Of a stretch of DNA of 64,000 bases, positions 24,553 through 38,461 are shown one piece after another. Both the position numbers and the translations under genes were made by a program. The notes below the pieces were generated by a model. The model saw nothing but the letters and a program-made list of their open reading frames with translations, was not told the DNA's origin and did not search any database. The stretch comes from Thamnaconus septentrionalis (Eukaryota; Chordata; Actinopteri; Tetraodontiformes; Monacanthidae), in the NCBI GenBank assembly GCA_009823395.1, contig CM020512.1, positions 13,043,905 through 13,107,904 of the forward strand. The letters are read 5' to 3'. Every line of letters starts with the position of its first letter. Position 1 is the first letter of the stretch.

Positions 24553-26187
24553 ATAATTAACCCGCCACAGCAGTCAGGAAGCTCCAGTCAGATTCAGTTG
24601 CCATCTGCAAAGTCTCTCACGATAATTATCCATTCAACAACATGAATGAAAAAGCTGAATGATTCAGATTTTTGCATACGAGCGCGGCGGAAACATGAAT
24701 GGCTGCCACGTCGTCGCTGCATGGGACACATTTTACGGTTCGGCCTGTGAAATCAGAGGCTTCCGAAGAAGGAGCGACGTGGGAACACAGAGCCGGAAGC
24801 TGAGCAGCCTTCAGCTGCGCAGTGTCACCATCCGTCAAAAGTGTCCGAGTGCAGCAGCGGTGCTGCCGCTGCTGTCGGGCTGCAGATCCCCCGATGGCCG
24901 AGCCTGATTAGCAGCCGGGCCTCTGTTTCTCCTCCGGCTCCTCTGACTCCGAGCGATTTAACCGAAAGCCGCGGAGGATGAAGAAAGCCGGTGTTTTTCC
25001 AGCCAACGCAGCACGCAGCCTGTAATTAAACTCTGGGAGAGAATGTGATGACGAAACAAGAAGCTGGCAACTTCAAAGAGGGTGAAGGAGCCTCCCCTCC
25101 CCCACCCCTACCCCCACATACCACCCCCCCTCCCCCCGAGTTCAAACCCATTATGGAAGTGGGCTCTGTGTTTCACAGGCCTGTTAAAGTGTTGCGCCGT
25201 TTGCGATTTCCCCGTCTGGTGGAATCACAACTTTGAGAGCCGCAAATCAAACGGATCAATAAAGGCAGAATTCAGACAAGTGGCTGAATCTTACAGGGAG
25301 AAGAAGACACTTTTACCGCTGCCTTGTCTCCCTGAACCAACACTAAATCTTTAGAACGGCCGCTCCTTCATTTGCCACAGACTCTGCTGCTGCTCACAAT
25401 AAAACGTTTACTGTGCTGTTAAAGCTTTTCTCCAAATGACCTCTTCGCTTCCATCCGGGCCTCGCGGCACGAGCACATTGGATGCCGGGTTCGTGAACTT
25501 CCGAGCGATAATATTTCTCTATTTTAATAGAGAGGAGGGCGTCACTTGTTCAACATGTTCGCCTCCGCGGGGCCAGATGACAGGCTCGGCTGCTCGCTTC
25601 CTGCCAGCAGCCGAGCAGATAACACGCCAGCTGTTTTGTTTTTCCTCCTGCAGGCGGGATGTGTGACCGCGTTGCTGCAAACACAGGATCATTCCCGCGA
25701 ATCAATACCCGACCCCCACCACACTTCACAGCGGTATTATTGCACGGCTCCCGGAGATAATCACAGGTTCGGTTCTGAAGTGCTCGCTCGGCATCATGAA
25801 TATCATCGAGCGTGTGAATTATTTAGACGGGAAACAGAGCGCGCAATCGCCAAAAGTTCAATCGTCCGAATCGGGGTGAAGAAAAGGGGAAGACGAGCGA
25901 TAGGAGCGGCTCCACCGTCATCAGGGTGCCGCCGTTACATGAGGGATAACAAGGCAAGGAAGGTTTATAGCAGTCAGCCTCACCTCAACCACTGTAGAGC
26001 GCCTGTCTGTGTCTATTAATCAGGTCAGATGTGTTTCTTAATTAAGAAGAGAAGAATAGAGAGGCAGGAGGAGGCTGAAGGAGGGAAATGGAGAGGAAGC
26101 ACCTGACACACTGAATGGAAAAAAAATATACACACGTGTGTGTGTGTGCGTACGTATATATATACACTGTATATATATATATATATA

Positions 26188-26320
26188 TTCATTCATTCAT
26201 TCATCTTCTATACCCGCTTATTCCAATTCAGGGTCACGGGGGTCTGCTGGAGCCTATCCCAGCTGTCTTAGGGTGAAGGCAGGGTGACACCCTGGACAAG
26301 TCGCCAGTTCATCGCAGGGC
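26188..26320 (+). mobile_element. dispersed fish repeat, 5' part only, copy 1
   Basis: (ATTC)n is followed by CTTCTATACCCGCTTATTCC, GGGTCACGGGGGTCTGCTGG, CTATCCCAGCTGTCTTAGGG and CACCCTGGACAAGTCGCCAG, then ATCGCAGGGC. The remaining consensus (seen in the copy at 57433) is absent; a long AT microsatellite begins exactly here. Confidence 0.75.
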
Positions 26321-26570
<250 letters not shown>

Positions 26571-27076
26571 ATTCATATAAATATAAATAATTGTGGAATT
26601 TAATAAAAGCGTAACAGTGAGGAAAAGAGAACAGAGGGATTCTGGGCTGTGTAAAAGCCTTCATTCAGCCTCAAGTCGAACTGGATGGGGGTAAAGAGGT
26701 CTTAAATCTGGACGGGACTGAATGGAAAGGCAGCTGCAGGCAGTGAATGCAGCATCCAGCGCCCAAACAAAACCCCAGTAAGCTAAAACATGTTATTAAT
26801 TCAGGGGCTTTAATAAAAGTGAGTAAAACGTCAAAAAAAAAGAGGACTCCAGTGTTAGTCGGGTCAACATCGTCGCTGCGAGTGGGAAAAAAAAAAAGAG
26901 TGAACTCGTCACTTTGGAAGAAATTGCCTTCAGTTTACAGTGACGCTCCTCCGCACAAATCGACTGCTCCACTTTCACTCCCTCGGCTTGACGTGAAAAC
27001 ACCGGCACCTTGGAGCTCTCAACCCCCCCGCAGGCGCTCCCGCAATCAGCAGGCGCGGGAAAACAAGGCGCGCACG

Positions 27077-27136
27077 AGAAGAAGAAGAAGAAGAAGAAGA
27101 AGAAGAAGAAGAAGAAGAAGAAGAAGATGGAGAAGA
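27077..27136. repeat. (GAA)n, about 17 units plus imperfect tail
   Basis: A pure GAA run to about 27126, then GATGGAGAAGAAGAA. Confidence 0.95.
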
Positions 27137-28856
27137 AGAAGCCGCGTTCCACAGCGGGTTTCCACCGACAAAGTGTAACAGACGGTGAACAGTCTTTGCC
27201 TGTGACCTTCGTGACCTCTGACCCTCCCCATGTGAGCTGGGCAGCAATTAAATGACTCTCCTGCGGATACATCAGCGGCTGAACGTTTGCTCCGCCACCT
27301 CCCACCGCTAAAATCCGACGCCACTCGTCAACGTCCCGACTCAGGTCTTCGCTCGTCCGCTATTTGCATTTCATTCCGCTGCGATCTCCCCTCGTCTGCC
27401 GTGACTGCGACACGTCGAGGTCGACCGTCGCTCGAGTGCAGATTTAATGGCGGCCGTGTCAGGGCCCGCGGTCGCACGTCACCCCTTTAATTCACTTATG
27501 CAAATGGGAAGCGTAACAACACGAGCCGCGTCAAGTTTAACCACGCGCGAGGAGTCGTTCTGCTAGTGAGAAGATCTCGCCGTCCAGGGTTCTGACCCCA
27601 CCACCGGCCCGAGACACCCGCCCTGCTCCAAACGACGTGCTCTCGCACTAAAACATAATACCGTGAAGAGGGGTTAACGCTGAATAAGTGAAACAGCAGT
27701 AGGCCATAAAATTCAACATGGTACGCCGGGACACTTCAACGGGAGCAGCGTTGATGAGAAACTTCCCCAAGGCTGCTGGCTGCGGTAACTGTAGACGGCG
27801 TGTTTGTCATCTCGCCTCCTCTACCCCTCCACTAAAAGTGAGAAAGTACAGGATCTGAAATGTACTTCAATAAAAACAAAAATTATTTTTTTTTTTTTGC
27901 CATTAATGACACAGTAAATTTGCAAAAACAAAAAAAAGTTCTGAAAGAGTCCCTGCAGGAGCATCTCCATCATTTTTACCAGTTAGTTACCAGTAGTCTT
28001 TCTTTCTGAATGACAGCACAACCAAACTGTAATCAGTAGTAGCTTTGACCAGTCAGCAATTTTTTTTGGACATTTACACGTTTTATAACAATAACCAATG
28101 TCATTTTCTCCATTTTTTCTATGTTATGAACAGTGACAACAAAAGCCAAGGTACTCTAAAATAATCATTTATCATTAAAAAAAAAAAAATCATTAAAGAT
28201 GATCAAATTTCACCTGTAGATGTCTTTATTTTGTATCAGGGAAACTTAGAGGGGGATGAGAAGAAACACCCGGTGGTGATGCAGAGGAGAGGAGCGAAGA
28301 CGGGTAAAGGGAAAATATATATACGATAGGATCAAGGATTCCAGTGGAACCGCCCGGGGGGAAGGTTCCGCTATTAGAGACAAGGAGGCGGCGGGTTCGC
28401 GATGAACGCTCATCCCCTGAGATTCTTTGCAACGCTGCTGTGAAGCGTGTTGATGGGGCCAGCCTCTCCAAACAACGGGGGAAAAATGCTTCCTTTCCCT
28501 TGCTTTCATTTCCACTTTGGAGGAGCTACAAAGACACGGCAACAGCCCAACACGTGAAGTACTTTATTTTAAATGACTGCGAATAAAGAGTGTTTTTCGT
28601 CAGGACAACATATACATGGGCTGAAATAGCTCATAATTGGGAATTTGTTCCTATTATACCTGATCGTTATGTTTCATCTTAAGCCCCAGAAAGCAGCATG
28701 ATTAGCCCTCTGTTTTCAGCCTCCTGCAAAAAGCTAGGTTGTTGTCACTAAGCCTGACGAGGTAACTGCAACGCATTAAGAGCTGCGTCTTTTAAAATCC
28801 CACTTTCTGGAGTGGAGTGAAGCAGAGGCAGCACAAGAAGCTAAAATACCTACTTT

Positions 28857-29362
28857 CAGTAGCTGAGTTTCCATGACCCCTAGAATTGCGCAAAACTGCT
28901 CATGGAAACACCTACAATTTGGAAAACCTCTGAAATATCGCTGAAAGGTTTTTATGCTCTCCTAAGGCGGTTTTTCAGACAAATCGATAAAGACATATAT
29001 CGCAAAAGTGTCATGGACAGACATGACGTATGGGGTCACGTGACCAGTTCACTTCAATTGAAAATGGCGCATTTTGTTTGGACGGAGGAGGAGACGGAAT
29101 AATTTTTGACAAGTAACCAAAGAGAAAAATATAACAACCATTCTTGACAGCAAACAACATCGAAATGCAATTTTATACCAGATATTTTGTACCTCCATCC
29201 TCCTCAAAGTGAGGTCCTGCAGGACGAGATTTTCCGAGAATTACGGCTCATGCGCTTCACACCATTCAATGGAAACACCTGCAAATCGCAATTGTACTTT
29301 GTCGAAACTTTAGAGATATCGCTTTTATTTTGTGAAAAACTGTAATGGAAACACAGCTACTG
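28857..29362. mobile_element. hAT-like MITE copy B, same family, about 506 bp
   Basis: Ends CAGTAGCTGAGTTTCCATGA and (inverted) CAGTAGCTGTGTTTCCATTA form clear terminal inverted repeats. The interior aligns with copy A but has an extra segment near 29020-29240 that carries GGTCACGTGACC at 29034-29045. I found no clean target-site duplication. Confidence 0.75.
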
Positions 29363-32261
29363 ACAGGAGAGAATCACCAAAAACCCCAGGAAAAAAAATC
29401 AACCTCTTCACACAGAAACATTAAGAACGCAGGAAGCGACAGGTCAGCGTAGCGACATTCCCATTCATGTGGAGCGACGAATTCTTTTCACGTGACTTGT
29501 TGTGCTACAGCGGAAGTCACCTTCACCTCGACTTCCCGGGATCACGTCCTGCCCCGGTGCCTTTGTCGCCACATGCAAAGTTGACTTCCTGTCCAACTGC
29601 AAGCAAACAAATCCTAAAATTTAAATTGAAACAGTCAGACTGAGAGAAACCCCAGCTGGGACCGAAGCCTACGGATGAATTATTTATGATGACTTTGTAG
29701 TCCTGTTGCTTGTGAGCGAGGTGAGTGTGTGTGACATGTATTTATGATTCCAACTCGGGATTCATCCACCTGGTAAAGCTGGCCATGGTGGCGACCTGAG
29801 CAGGATCAAGGCGAAGCAAGTGTACAACACCAAACACACCCAATGTATTCAACTTTTTACAGCCGACTCAACTTGGACATCCAATCCGCCAAGTTCCCAT
29901 CCAAAGCATTTTCAGTCCCTCTCGGCACTGAGGAGAAGAATACAGCTATTTTTCAGTTCTGACAATTGAGGGAAGCAGCTGCTGCAAGCCCTAAAGCCTA
30001 GCAGAAGAAATAGCGTCTAGACGTTTTGAACAATGGCTTTGATAAAGGTTCTGAGCAACCCCAAAGCGTCTCGCTTGCCACAAGTGTCTAACCTCACACC
30101 GATTGAAAAGCCTGGAACTGCCGTCTACCTGATGGTTTGCCGAAAAAACTTTCCAAGATCTGTTTGTTTATTGAAAGAGCCTCTCCTTTAAGGCCATCGC
30201 CAAACTCTCTGCCAGGTAGATCTGCAAAATTACCAAGACTGAGAAACCTTGCATCTGGTGTGTCGCGTTAGCACGTCGCCGCAACCATTAGCTAGCACTA
30301 GCAATTAAAATCGGTGTAAATAAGAACAATGGATCACTTGTTTGTTTAAATGAACAGTGGGAATCCCCAAAATATGACTGCCAAGCCACTAGTCGGCTGA
30401 GTAATAATGACACAACTCACCTGAACCACATTAATTGAGTCAGAAATGGCAACACAGTGATGAACACACATGGTGGGTGATCACAGCAGGGCTGCAACAC
30501 ATCGACACGATGCGATGAACCGCGAGCCCCAACGCAGCTCAGTAATCCGCCATTATTCTTTGATTGTAGTCCTCCCATTTGATCCTGTGACTCGGAGCGT
30601 AGAGCCACAGCACCGTCCCTTTGGCTGATTTTACTCAGCTGGAAAGAAGATTGCGGTTTCAAAAGGTCACACTCGGGGAGCCAGTTTGAAGGGGTTTTTG
30701 CAGTTTGCGGGGCACCAGTGAGCTGCTTGTCTCGTCAACCAACCGTGACAGAAGAGTTCTGTCCCACAGGAAAAAAAAAACAAAAAAAAAAAACGAGGCC
30801 TTAATCCCGGCCGTCATCCTGCTCCAATCCCTCAAGCTTTTCACCTTTCAGCCGTCTGAAAAATGCATGATTGAGCGAGATAAATAGCCAATCCCTATTT
30901 TCTGCAGTGTTACCTAAAAACCAGCAGATGTTCCTACTCATCTCAAACTCCTGAAAACTGCTCTTTAAAAATAGCTTCTAGCTCCCACGATGCAATAGGA
31001 TTTATTTTTGGGGCTGCACACGAGCCAAAAGTGGGCTATGGATTAGGCACACTTTGAGTATTTCTTTTTTTTTGATGATGATGATGAAGCCCACAGCACT
31101 GGGAGGCGTCTTTGAAACCAGGCTTTTGAAGCCTCCAAAGTCTGTCCCAGTGATGCCTGCGCTCTTTGTGAGAGTCTGTGGAAAAATCCCGAGCTCAGCA
31201 AAGGGCTAATAGGTGCACGGCAACGAGGCCTGGCGCACGCAGGGATCATATTTCATTAAGGCTAAAGCCTAATGATCTCCTGGTACAAGGGAGGAGTTTT
31301 ATTGCACGCATCGGGGAAAACAATGCAGACGTGAAAGTTGCGGCGTCATGAGAATCTGATGGGAGGATGAACATCACGTCTGGCATCGCTTCTCTGAGGG
31401 CCGAACATCAGGGTATCGGATGAGAGCGGATCGATGGGTTCGGTGGGAAGGTGCGACGCTGACAGTCTGGCAGGTCTTACTGTACCCAAAGGATGCTGAC
31501 TTCCACTTGCGGCAGGGGGTGTCTCTTCTGCGGCCCGCAGACTCCAACCTCACCGGGCTCTCCACGACTTCCACCGGCAGGGAGGCGTGTCTCCTGCAGC
31601 ACAGACACACAGAGGTCACCTGAGACGCGGAAGCAAACATTTCAACGTGATGCGACCGCTCGACACGACGCCCGAGGAGGAAGTTAGTGCTCAGGGGAGG
31701 TTTTTGACAGGAACTGATAGTTGTGTGAACTTGGTAAGTGGGAACCGACAGTGTAGCTGCAGGGTCGGAGAGGAAGTCAGGTGTTGGAGTGGATGTTTCC
31801 ATTCCTTGTTTTGGTTTCAGTCCAGAGGATGATTAATTCAAGGCGTCATGTTGAGATAATGTGCTGGTCTTTGTTGGGCCAACAGAGGCTAATATTTCCA
31901 TCACAGTTGGAGGTATATAGGTGGAGTATCTGTTTTCATTTTTGTGTTTAGTTTACTGCTTAGAAACATTAATATGTAACAACGAGTCAAATATTTTCGA
32001 GTAGGACAGTCAGTATATATGCTGACGACTCCATGGCTGAGAATACAAAACAGAAAATCATTCAAGTTGTGGCGCAGATATATTTCTTACATCATCTACA
32101 GCATCCCGATCTTGACCTTGACTCTCTTACCAGCCTCCAATAGAAACCATTTTCAGTAAATCCTAAAAGTTGACTGGATTCCACAGCCAATCAACTTCAT
32201 TTGCATTTACAGAGCGTTGAGATTGAGACGTGACTTCTCCATTTTGCTCGAAAGCACGTGC

Positions 32262-32284
32262 ACGTACGCACACGCGCACACACA

Positions 32285-32348
<64 letters not shown>
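32262..32348. repeat. (CA)n with CG variants
   Basis: CACACG/CGCACA units leading into a pure CA run of over 50 bp. Confidence 0.95.
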
Positions 32349-32350
<2 letters not shown>

Positions 32351-33480
32351 TGAGGAACAGGGAGAAGAAGAAGCAACTACTAGTTGTGAACAATCACTGC
32401 CACTGAAGAGATTGCTGTTGAAGAGAACGGCATTATCACATAGAACAAACAGGGGAAAAACAACATTCTCTGCCGGCAACATTGTTTTCATTTTGTTACA
32501 CTAATTTATTTAAGAAATCTTGTTTAGAACTGTTACAGCTGTTATTACCGGCATTGAAAATGCAGCGAAACAGCAGCAGTTCCTCAAAGAATACAATCTT
32601 TAATCGGAACGTATGCGCATCCTTGATTATTTTAAACACAGTTCACTCTCTCCGCGTGAGCTCACTCCTGCTCCGAGGCCTTCACTAACGTCAATGGCTA
32701 ATTATGTCACCGCCGTTTGCTGCTGTTTCAGCATGTTGAATAATTAATTGAGAAAATGCTAATGCATCTATTCGGCCTCAGCGGTGAACCTTGAATAAGT
32801 CTAAATGCCGTCCACTGCCCTCCGTTAGCCACTCCGAACCGAAGCGCTAGCACAGCCACAGTCTGGCACACGGACCTCGTTTCTGGTCTGTCAGAGCCGC
32901 GAATTATGTCGAAGCAGTGGGAGTTCACCAAGCGTCGGTTGTTCCCCTGCAGGAACCTGAACCCTCTCACTCTGCAAGCGCACCTTTAGCCTCCTGAAAT
33001 GTGCGCAGGTGAAGCGGCTTCAGACCAGCGTCAGATCGACTCCCCAAAATCCGGTTTGTTCGGTAAGAGAAGGCTTGGCGCAAGGTCAAAGTCAAAAGGT
33101 TTAGCACCCAGGTCATCACATCGAGCATCGCTCTGCACTGCTCTGACAAGAGTCGATGAAGGGAACCAGAGAGGGAAGGCGGCGGCTGTTTGTGCAGACT
33201 GCCAACTGAGGGAGGGAGACGGCAGCGACGGCAGGTGCAACTACATGGACGGTAAGTGAGCCGATTAGATGGCGACCCGATCAAAATCATGCTTCCCACT
33301 GTTGGAACTTCGTGAAATGTTTGCAGTTTTAAAAGAAACACAACAAGCTTGACTAGTCTAGCTAATGACTTAATCTTAAAATGAATTAAGAAAAATTGAC
33401 TTTTTGGTACTTTGACAGGTCTTTTTGCATTACTGCCTTGCCGACCAACACGGCAAGTAAAAGAAAATGACTACCTAGCG

Positions 33481-33699
33481 CAGGCATGGGCAAACTACGG
33501 CCCGCGGGCCGGATCATAACCCCCCTCCAACGAAACTTTGTTGACACGTAACGTTGCCGGGTTAGCGTAGCGCAATAGCGATAGCGTGCTCCAACCAGCA
33601 CCCCCCCTTCCCCAAACACCTCAACAAAACTTCCCTGGACCGCCGACTCGATGCAGGTCTGTCATGTGGTCCGTTGCTAAAAAAGTTTGCCCACCCCTG
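33481..33699. mobile_element. complete hAT MITE with 8-bp target-site duplication
   Basis: Left end CAGGCATGGGCAAACTACGG and right end (inverted) CAGGGGTGGGCAAACTTTTT form terminal inverted repeats of the widespread hAT type (CAGGGGTGGGCAAACTACGGCC...). The element is 219 bp, too short to code. It is flanked by perfect 8-bp direct repeats ACCTAGCG at 33473-33480 and 33700-33707, the size expected of hAT insertions. Confidence 0.92.
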
Positions 33700-34436
33700 A
33701 CCTAGCGCATGATTCAAGCAGTATGGAATTTGCTCGACTTTTCAATGTCACAAGACGATCAGATTCTCGCAGTAACGCCTCTGAAAAGTTTTTTTTGTAG
33801 GCTGCAGAGAGCTAGTGGCCGTCTTTCCCACCAGCCAGCGGCGCCATCAATGAGCGATGAGCGGCCGGCCAATGGCAAGCAGGCAGAGAGTCAAAACATC
33901 CTCCTCGGGCTAGTTTTTCTAACACCTGCACAGCTCAAACTAGGAGTTTATAGACCAAGCAAACCGTGTTTATTGTTGGAAGTAGACCAGTAAAAATCAA
34001 TTCATTAAATCTGGAATTGGCCATCGTAGGGCATCTTTAAATACTAACGGGCTTCCTGGTGTAGCTGGCTGTGACATTAGGGGAACCTCTCAATCAATAC
34101 CGTCGCTTTATTCAGTGATCCGTCGGCGTGAAACAAGTCTAATGTCAATTGATCAGAAAAAAGAAGTCACTGCGTAAACACACCTACTTTCAACTCACCT
34201 ACCAGCAGACAAATACCACTCTAACCAGCCTGACACACATCAGGACGACACCGCGGGTCTGGCCGACTCTTTTTAGCTCGTATTTCTGTGTGAATTAAGC
34301 ACAGTCCGGTCCACACATTGTGCCCTTGTTAGATAAATGTCCTGCCCGCAGCTTCAGAGACAGCACGCCACGTCTGTTGGAGTCAAAAGTATTCGCAGGG
34401 GCGCAGACCCAGCACTCCCATTTACTCCGATGATGC

Positions 34437-34462
34437 AACAACAACAACAACAACAACAACAA
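34437..34462. repeat. (CAA)n
   Basis: About nine CAA units giving a poly-Gln frame. Confidence 0.9.
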
Positions 34463-37400
34463 CAGCAAGAGAGACGACGGAGCGTCCTCAGCGCAGAGTC
34501 GGGATTCGCCGCGGACGCTTTGCACAGCGGAGAAAGACTTTGACCTCCACAACAAGAGCCCGGCGGAGCTCTATATTCTCTCCATTGTCGACTCCACAAA
34601 GGCAGGGAGGGCGTTATAATCCCCGCCTCTCTGTTTTGCCCAACTCTCGGCGGAGATTTGCAGGGGAAATAAAAGAGCGGCGGACCCCATCAAGGCTGCG
34701 GCTCTGCGACTCCAGATTCCCTCCTCCAGCTCAAAGGGGATGGCTCAGCTCAGAAATTGAAATTTCACCCATTTACTCCTCGCCGTGCTGTCGAAGGAGG
34801 GCATTTTCCTGATTGGTCAAGTATTCCAGTAGCGGAAAAAATAATGATAATGAAGGAGCAGAACGACAGCTAGGAAACATCCATCAGAAATGTTTTATGT
34901 TCTCATTTTTTCAGCCAAAACAACTGGGTTTCTTGGTTTGCCTCTGAGGCAACTGGAACTGTTACCTTGATCCATGAAGAGCTGGTCAGAAGTAAAATGT
35001 GCGCAATTTCAATTTTGTGAAAATGACTGACGACTAAACGTAAAAACGTTTAATAGTAAATAAATACATATCCACGATCAGGGAAGACGATGAAATTCTG
35101 GGCCGCGGCGTCTTACGATGCCCAATTAAAACTGCCACCATCTCTCACAGAGAGTCAACAGGTAGAGAAACCAGAAGCCAAAGCTGAAGGGGGGGAGAAA
35201 ACATACACACACACAAACAGACACGGTCCAGTTAAATCGCAATTTCCACCTGCATCCTCACTTTGCAATTGGAGCGATAAAGCACTGTGCCGGCGCTCTG
35301 CCGTCTGCTGCCGCCAGGTTTCTTTCATATATACAGTATATATTTATATGTGAATAAGCACAATAGCAAACGTGCACCGGGGAGCCGTGCGACATGTCAT
35401 CACCGGACGGCCGGTGAGGAACAATCCAATAAGGGCGGGGTCGGCGAGGCCAGACGGCGGCCGAGTCCTCGAGTTCTAATCACATCTGAATGGAAGGCGT
35501 TCGTGTAATCGGACGACTATCGCCGTCTCGCCCTCCCCCTCTCATTAGCCCGAGCCGAGCGCGGGCGAGAGACTCACCACCGCTCACCACCACCACCCCC
35601 GACAGACAAACGCTCCCGACTTATATCAAAACCAGCCAGCGCTCGCCAAAGCCGTCGGGAGCGCGGCTTATTTATTGATGCCGCCTTTGCCAAGTTCAGT
35701 GGCTCGTCCATTATTAATGGTAATGAAACCAACCCGGCGATGTAACACACAAAATTTTAATCAGCTGTGGCGCTCGCTGGCGTCATGGCGAAGCATATCA
35801 AGCGAGTGAGTGAGTGAGGGAGTGACTGGCTGGCGTTTGCCGATGAGTGTGTTTGTTGAGGAGGGTGAGCGGAGGGAGATAAAAAAAAAAAAAAATACAA
35901 CAAGGAAAAAAAAACAACGCACGACCCAGCGATGTTCACGACCATGTGAAACTGGCTTCCCTTTAAAGAGGCGCCGCGGAATAATTACGGCGAGATGCTT
36001 ATGCCTACATCCATAGGGAGAGCATTAGAGAAAGGAGCATAAGCTGTAACTGAGACTAACTGCTCCCTGCTCTATAGGAGCAGTGCAGCGGAGGGGGAAA
36101 CAGTGCTGCACGCAGGCAAGAGAAAAAAGAAAATCACCATTAGTTTGAAACCAGGGTTTTAACATTTATTAGGTTCCAGTTACTCGTTGGAAATTTAGGG
36201 AAGTCATAGCCATTTATGAGGCGATTACTTCCCACTTATAGAGAACTCGTGTAGATTTATTTATTTTTTTATTTTATTTTATTTTTACCGTGCAGGGAAT
36301 TTATCTCGTGTGACAAAAAAAAGGATGAAATTGCTCAGTGGGTTGTGCGCAAATTCTCAAACAACTGTTCTCCATCTGTGTGTTTTGCCATTGATTACAA
36401 TCTTTATCAGGGCCATGTAAAAGCCATTTCATTGGTAGAAATCCACCCACATGTTTTACAATAAGCAAAAGATTTTGATTCTTTTTTTTTCCTCTTCTTT
36501 TTTTGTGAAAACGCTAAGCGTTAACTAGTGACTGCAATCTGACAATTAGTAATTCAATTGCTCGGAAGATTCCCTGAGGCCGCCACTTTTCTTTGCCTCC
36601 ATAATTAACTCGGAGCATGGTGTCGGAGCGGGAGCAAGACTCATTTATGTATGTAGGACGAAGTGCAATTATCTGGTTATTGATGCTATATTCCGCGCAT
36701 ACCGATGAGCCTGTTTTCTGTGTTGTTGTGATGAGAGCTCTCCAGCGGAGCCACTTTGTTCCTCTGCATTAAGATGTAAAACAACAGCTCTGACCCAACG
36801 TGCATCTGCTCCTGTTGGGTAAGAGGCGGAGTGGCGGAGGCGGGGGGGGGGTTGCTTTCGTAATATGGCAGAATAAAGATGGAACAGGGAAAGGACTTAA
36901 AAGATACGCAATCAAAAAAAACAAAACATTTGCCATCCATGTGCAGTGGAAACTAAACATTAATATTACATAATATTTACTAATTATTAATAGTCAAATA
37001 TGTCCATATGTCATGAAATCAATCTAAGACCTTCCCTTGACAAACAGCCATAACCTGATGGAAGCAAAGTAAGTGCTGCACCTTGGCTGGCCAGTCCTGC
37101 CTGACAGAGAGCGAGACGCGCCGCTCCCGAAGCTTCTCAGGCCCGACGTCACGATGAGTATCTCAAGGCACTTAAATCAAAATCACCACTTACTTTGACT
37201 TAGTTTTTTATCACCACTGCGGCTGCCAAGAGAGGCACACGGATGCGAAACCGCAGCGTGTGGAGGTCGAGCCTCGGCATATACAGTACAGTAACACAGA
37301 CGGAGTAATGAGGAGAGGATTCTGGGAACTCTGGCCAAACTCCAGACCAAGCACAGCGCGCAGAAGGCTGCTGCCATTTGGGAGGCTTCCAGCCTCATCA

Positions 37401-38404
37401 AAGGATCAAAATTGGTGAGATGGGCCTGTTGCCTGTGAAGCCTTGTCCTCCAGTTCTCTCGCCGCGCCTTCAGATCCCTGCGGCAGCGGCAGAAGCTTGC
37501 AAATGATGATAAATACATTTTATAAGAGGACCTGGTGCTGCAGTTACCCGAGGTTTTCCACTTGTATGTATAAAATGCAATTTCAGGATGATGCTCAACA
37601 GTTCCTGAAAAAAAAATGCTATCTTTCTAAGCTGCTAGCAAAAAAAAAAGGCAAGCTAATTAACTTTTACAGCAAATGTAATCTCTTTGGGAAACACGAG
37701 ATCAAAGAGCTGCAGGAAGGGACTACACAGCAGCACTGTTTGTATAGATGTGTGCCCCGATTTAACTGTGTCCCATATCACTTTTTTTTTTCTGTTAGCA
37801 GAATGAAGTGCAGTACACTTATTGTAACCATTACACCACTTCTCAGTTTCTGCTTTCATCGACGGTACGCTGCATTTTCGCACAATCCACTGACATTAAC
37901 ACTACAAAACTATTCAGTGTTTAGTGCACGTGCAATTAGAGCTACACCTACTTAAATAAACACTTCTCTTGCATCGCTAAACACGAAACGCAATGTTCAG
38001 GATAGGCTAAAAGGCGACTTAAACCTCAACCTGATACATACATTAACCAAGAAAACAAAACCACAAAACAACTTAAATGCATCTGATGTATGAACTGAAT
38101 AATTGTTATTTTTCTTTCCTCTTGTTCAAGATAGCCGAGCAGACAAGACGGGGAATTACATCCCCGTGCACATTTGTCAACCTTGTGCGCGCGCTGTCAC
38201 GACATGCATTTTTTTCAGTGATGGCGTGAAGACAAAGACTGGCACACATCTGCAGGCTGTGGCCCATCAGATTTGTGAGAGGACTTTCAGAGCCGAATGA
38301 AAAGCTGCCAGGAGAGCCGAGCACCTAGGGGAAGAGCAGACATGACCTGAAAGTTTTTTGACTAAAACACAGTCAAAGCGCCACGTCCTAGTGAACTCGT
38401 CTGG

Positions 38405-38461
38405 AAGGAGTCCATCCATTCATACATCCATCCATCCATCCATCCATCCATCCATCCGTCC
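38405..38461. repeat. (CATC)n
   Basis: CATC units with two early variants; possibly the seed end of a lost dispersed repeat copy, since copies 1-3 begin with similar tetranucleotides. Confidence 0.9.

Noticed and set aside
24238..24645. His-rich and Met/Asp-rich proteins
   Set aside because: Translation of the (CAT)n array, with no exon context.
26747..27305. Frames with poly-Arg/Lys, poly-Phe or poly-Ser
   Set aside because: Caused by the (GAA)n tract.
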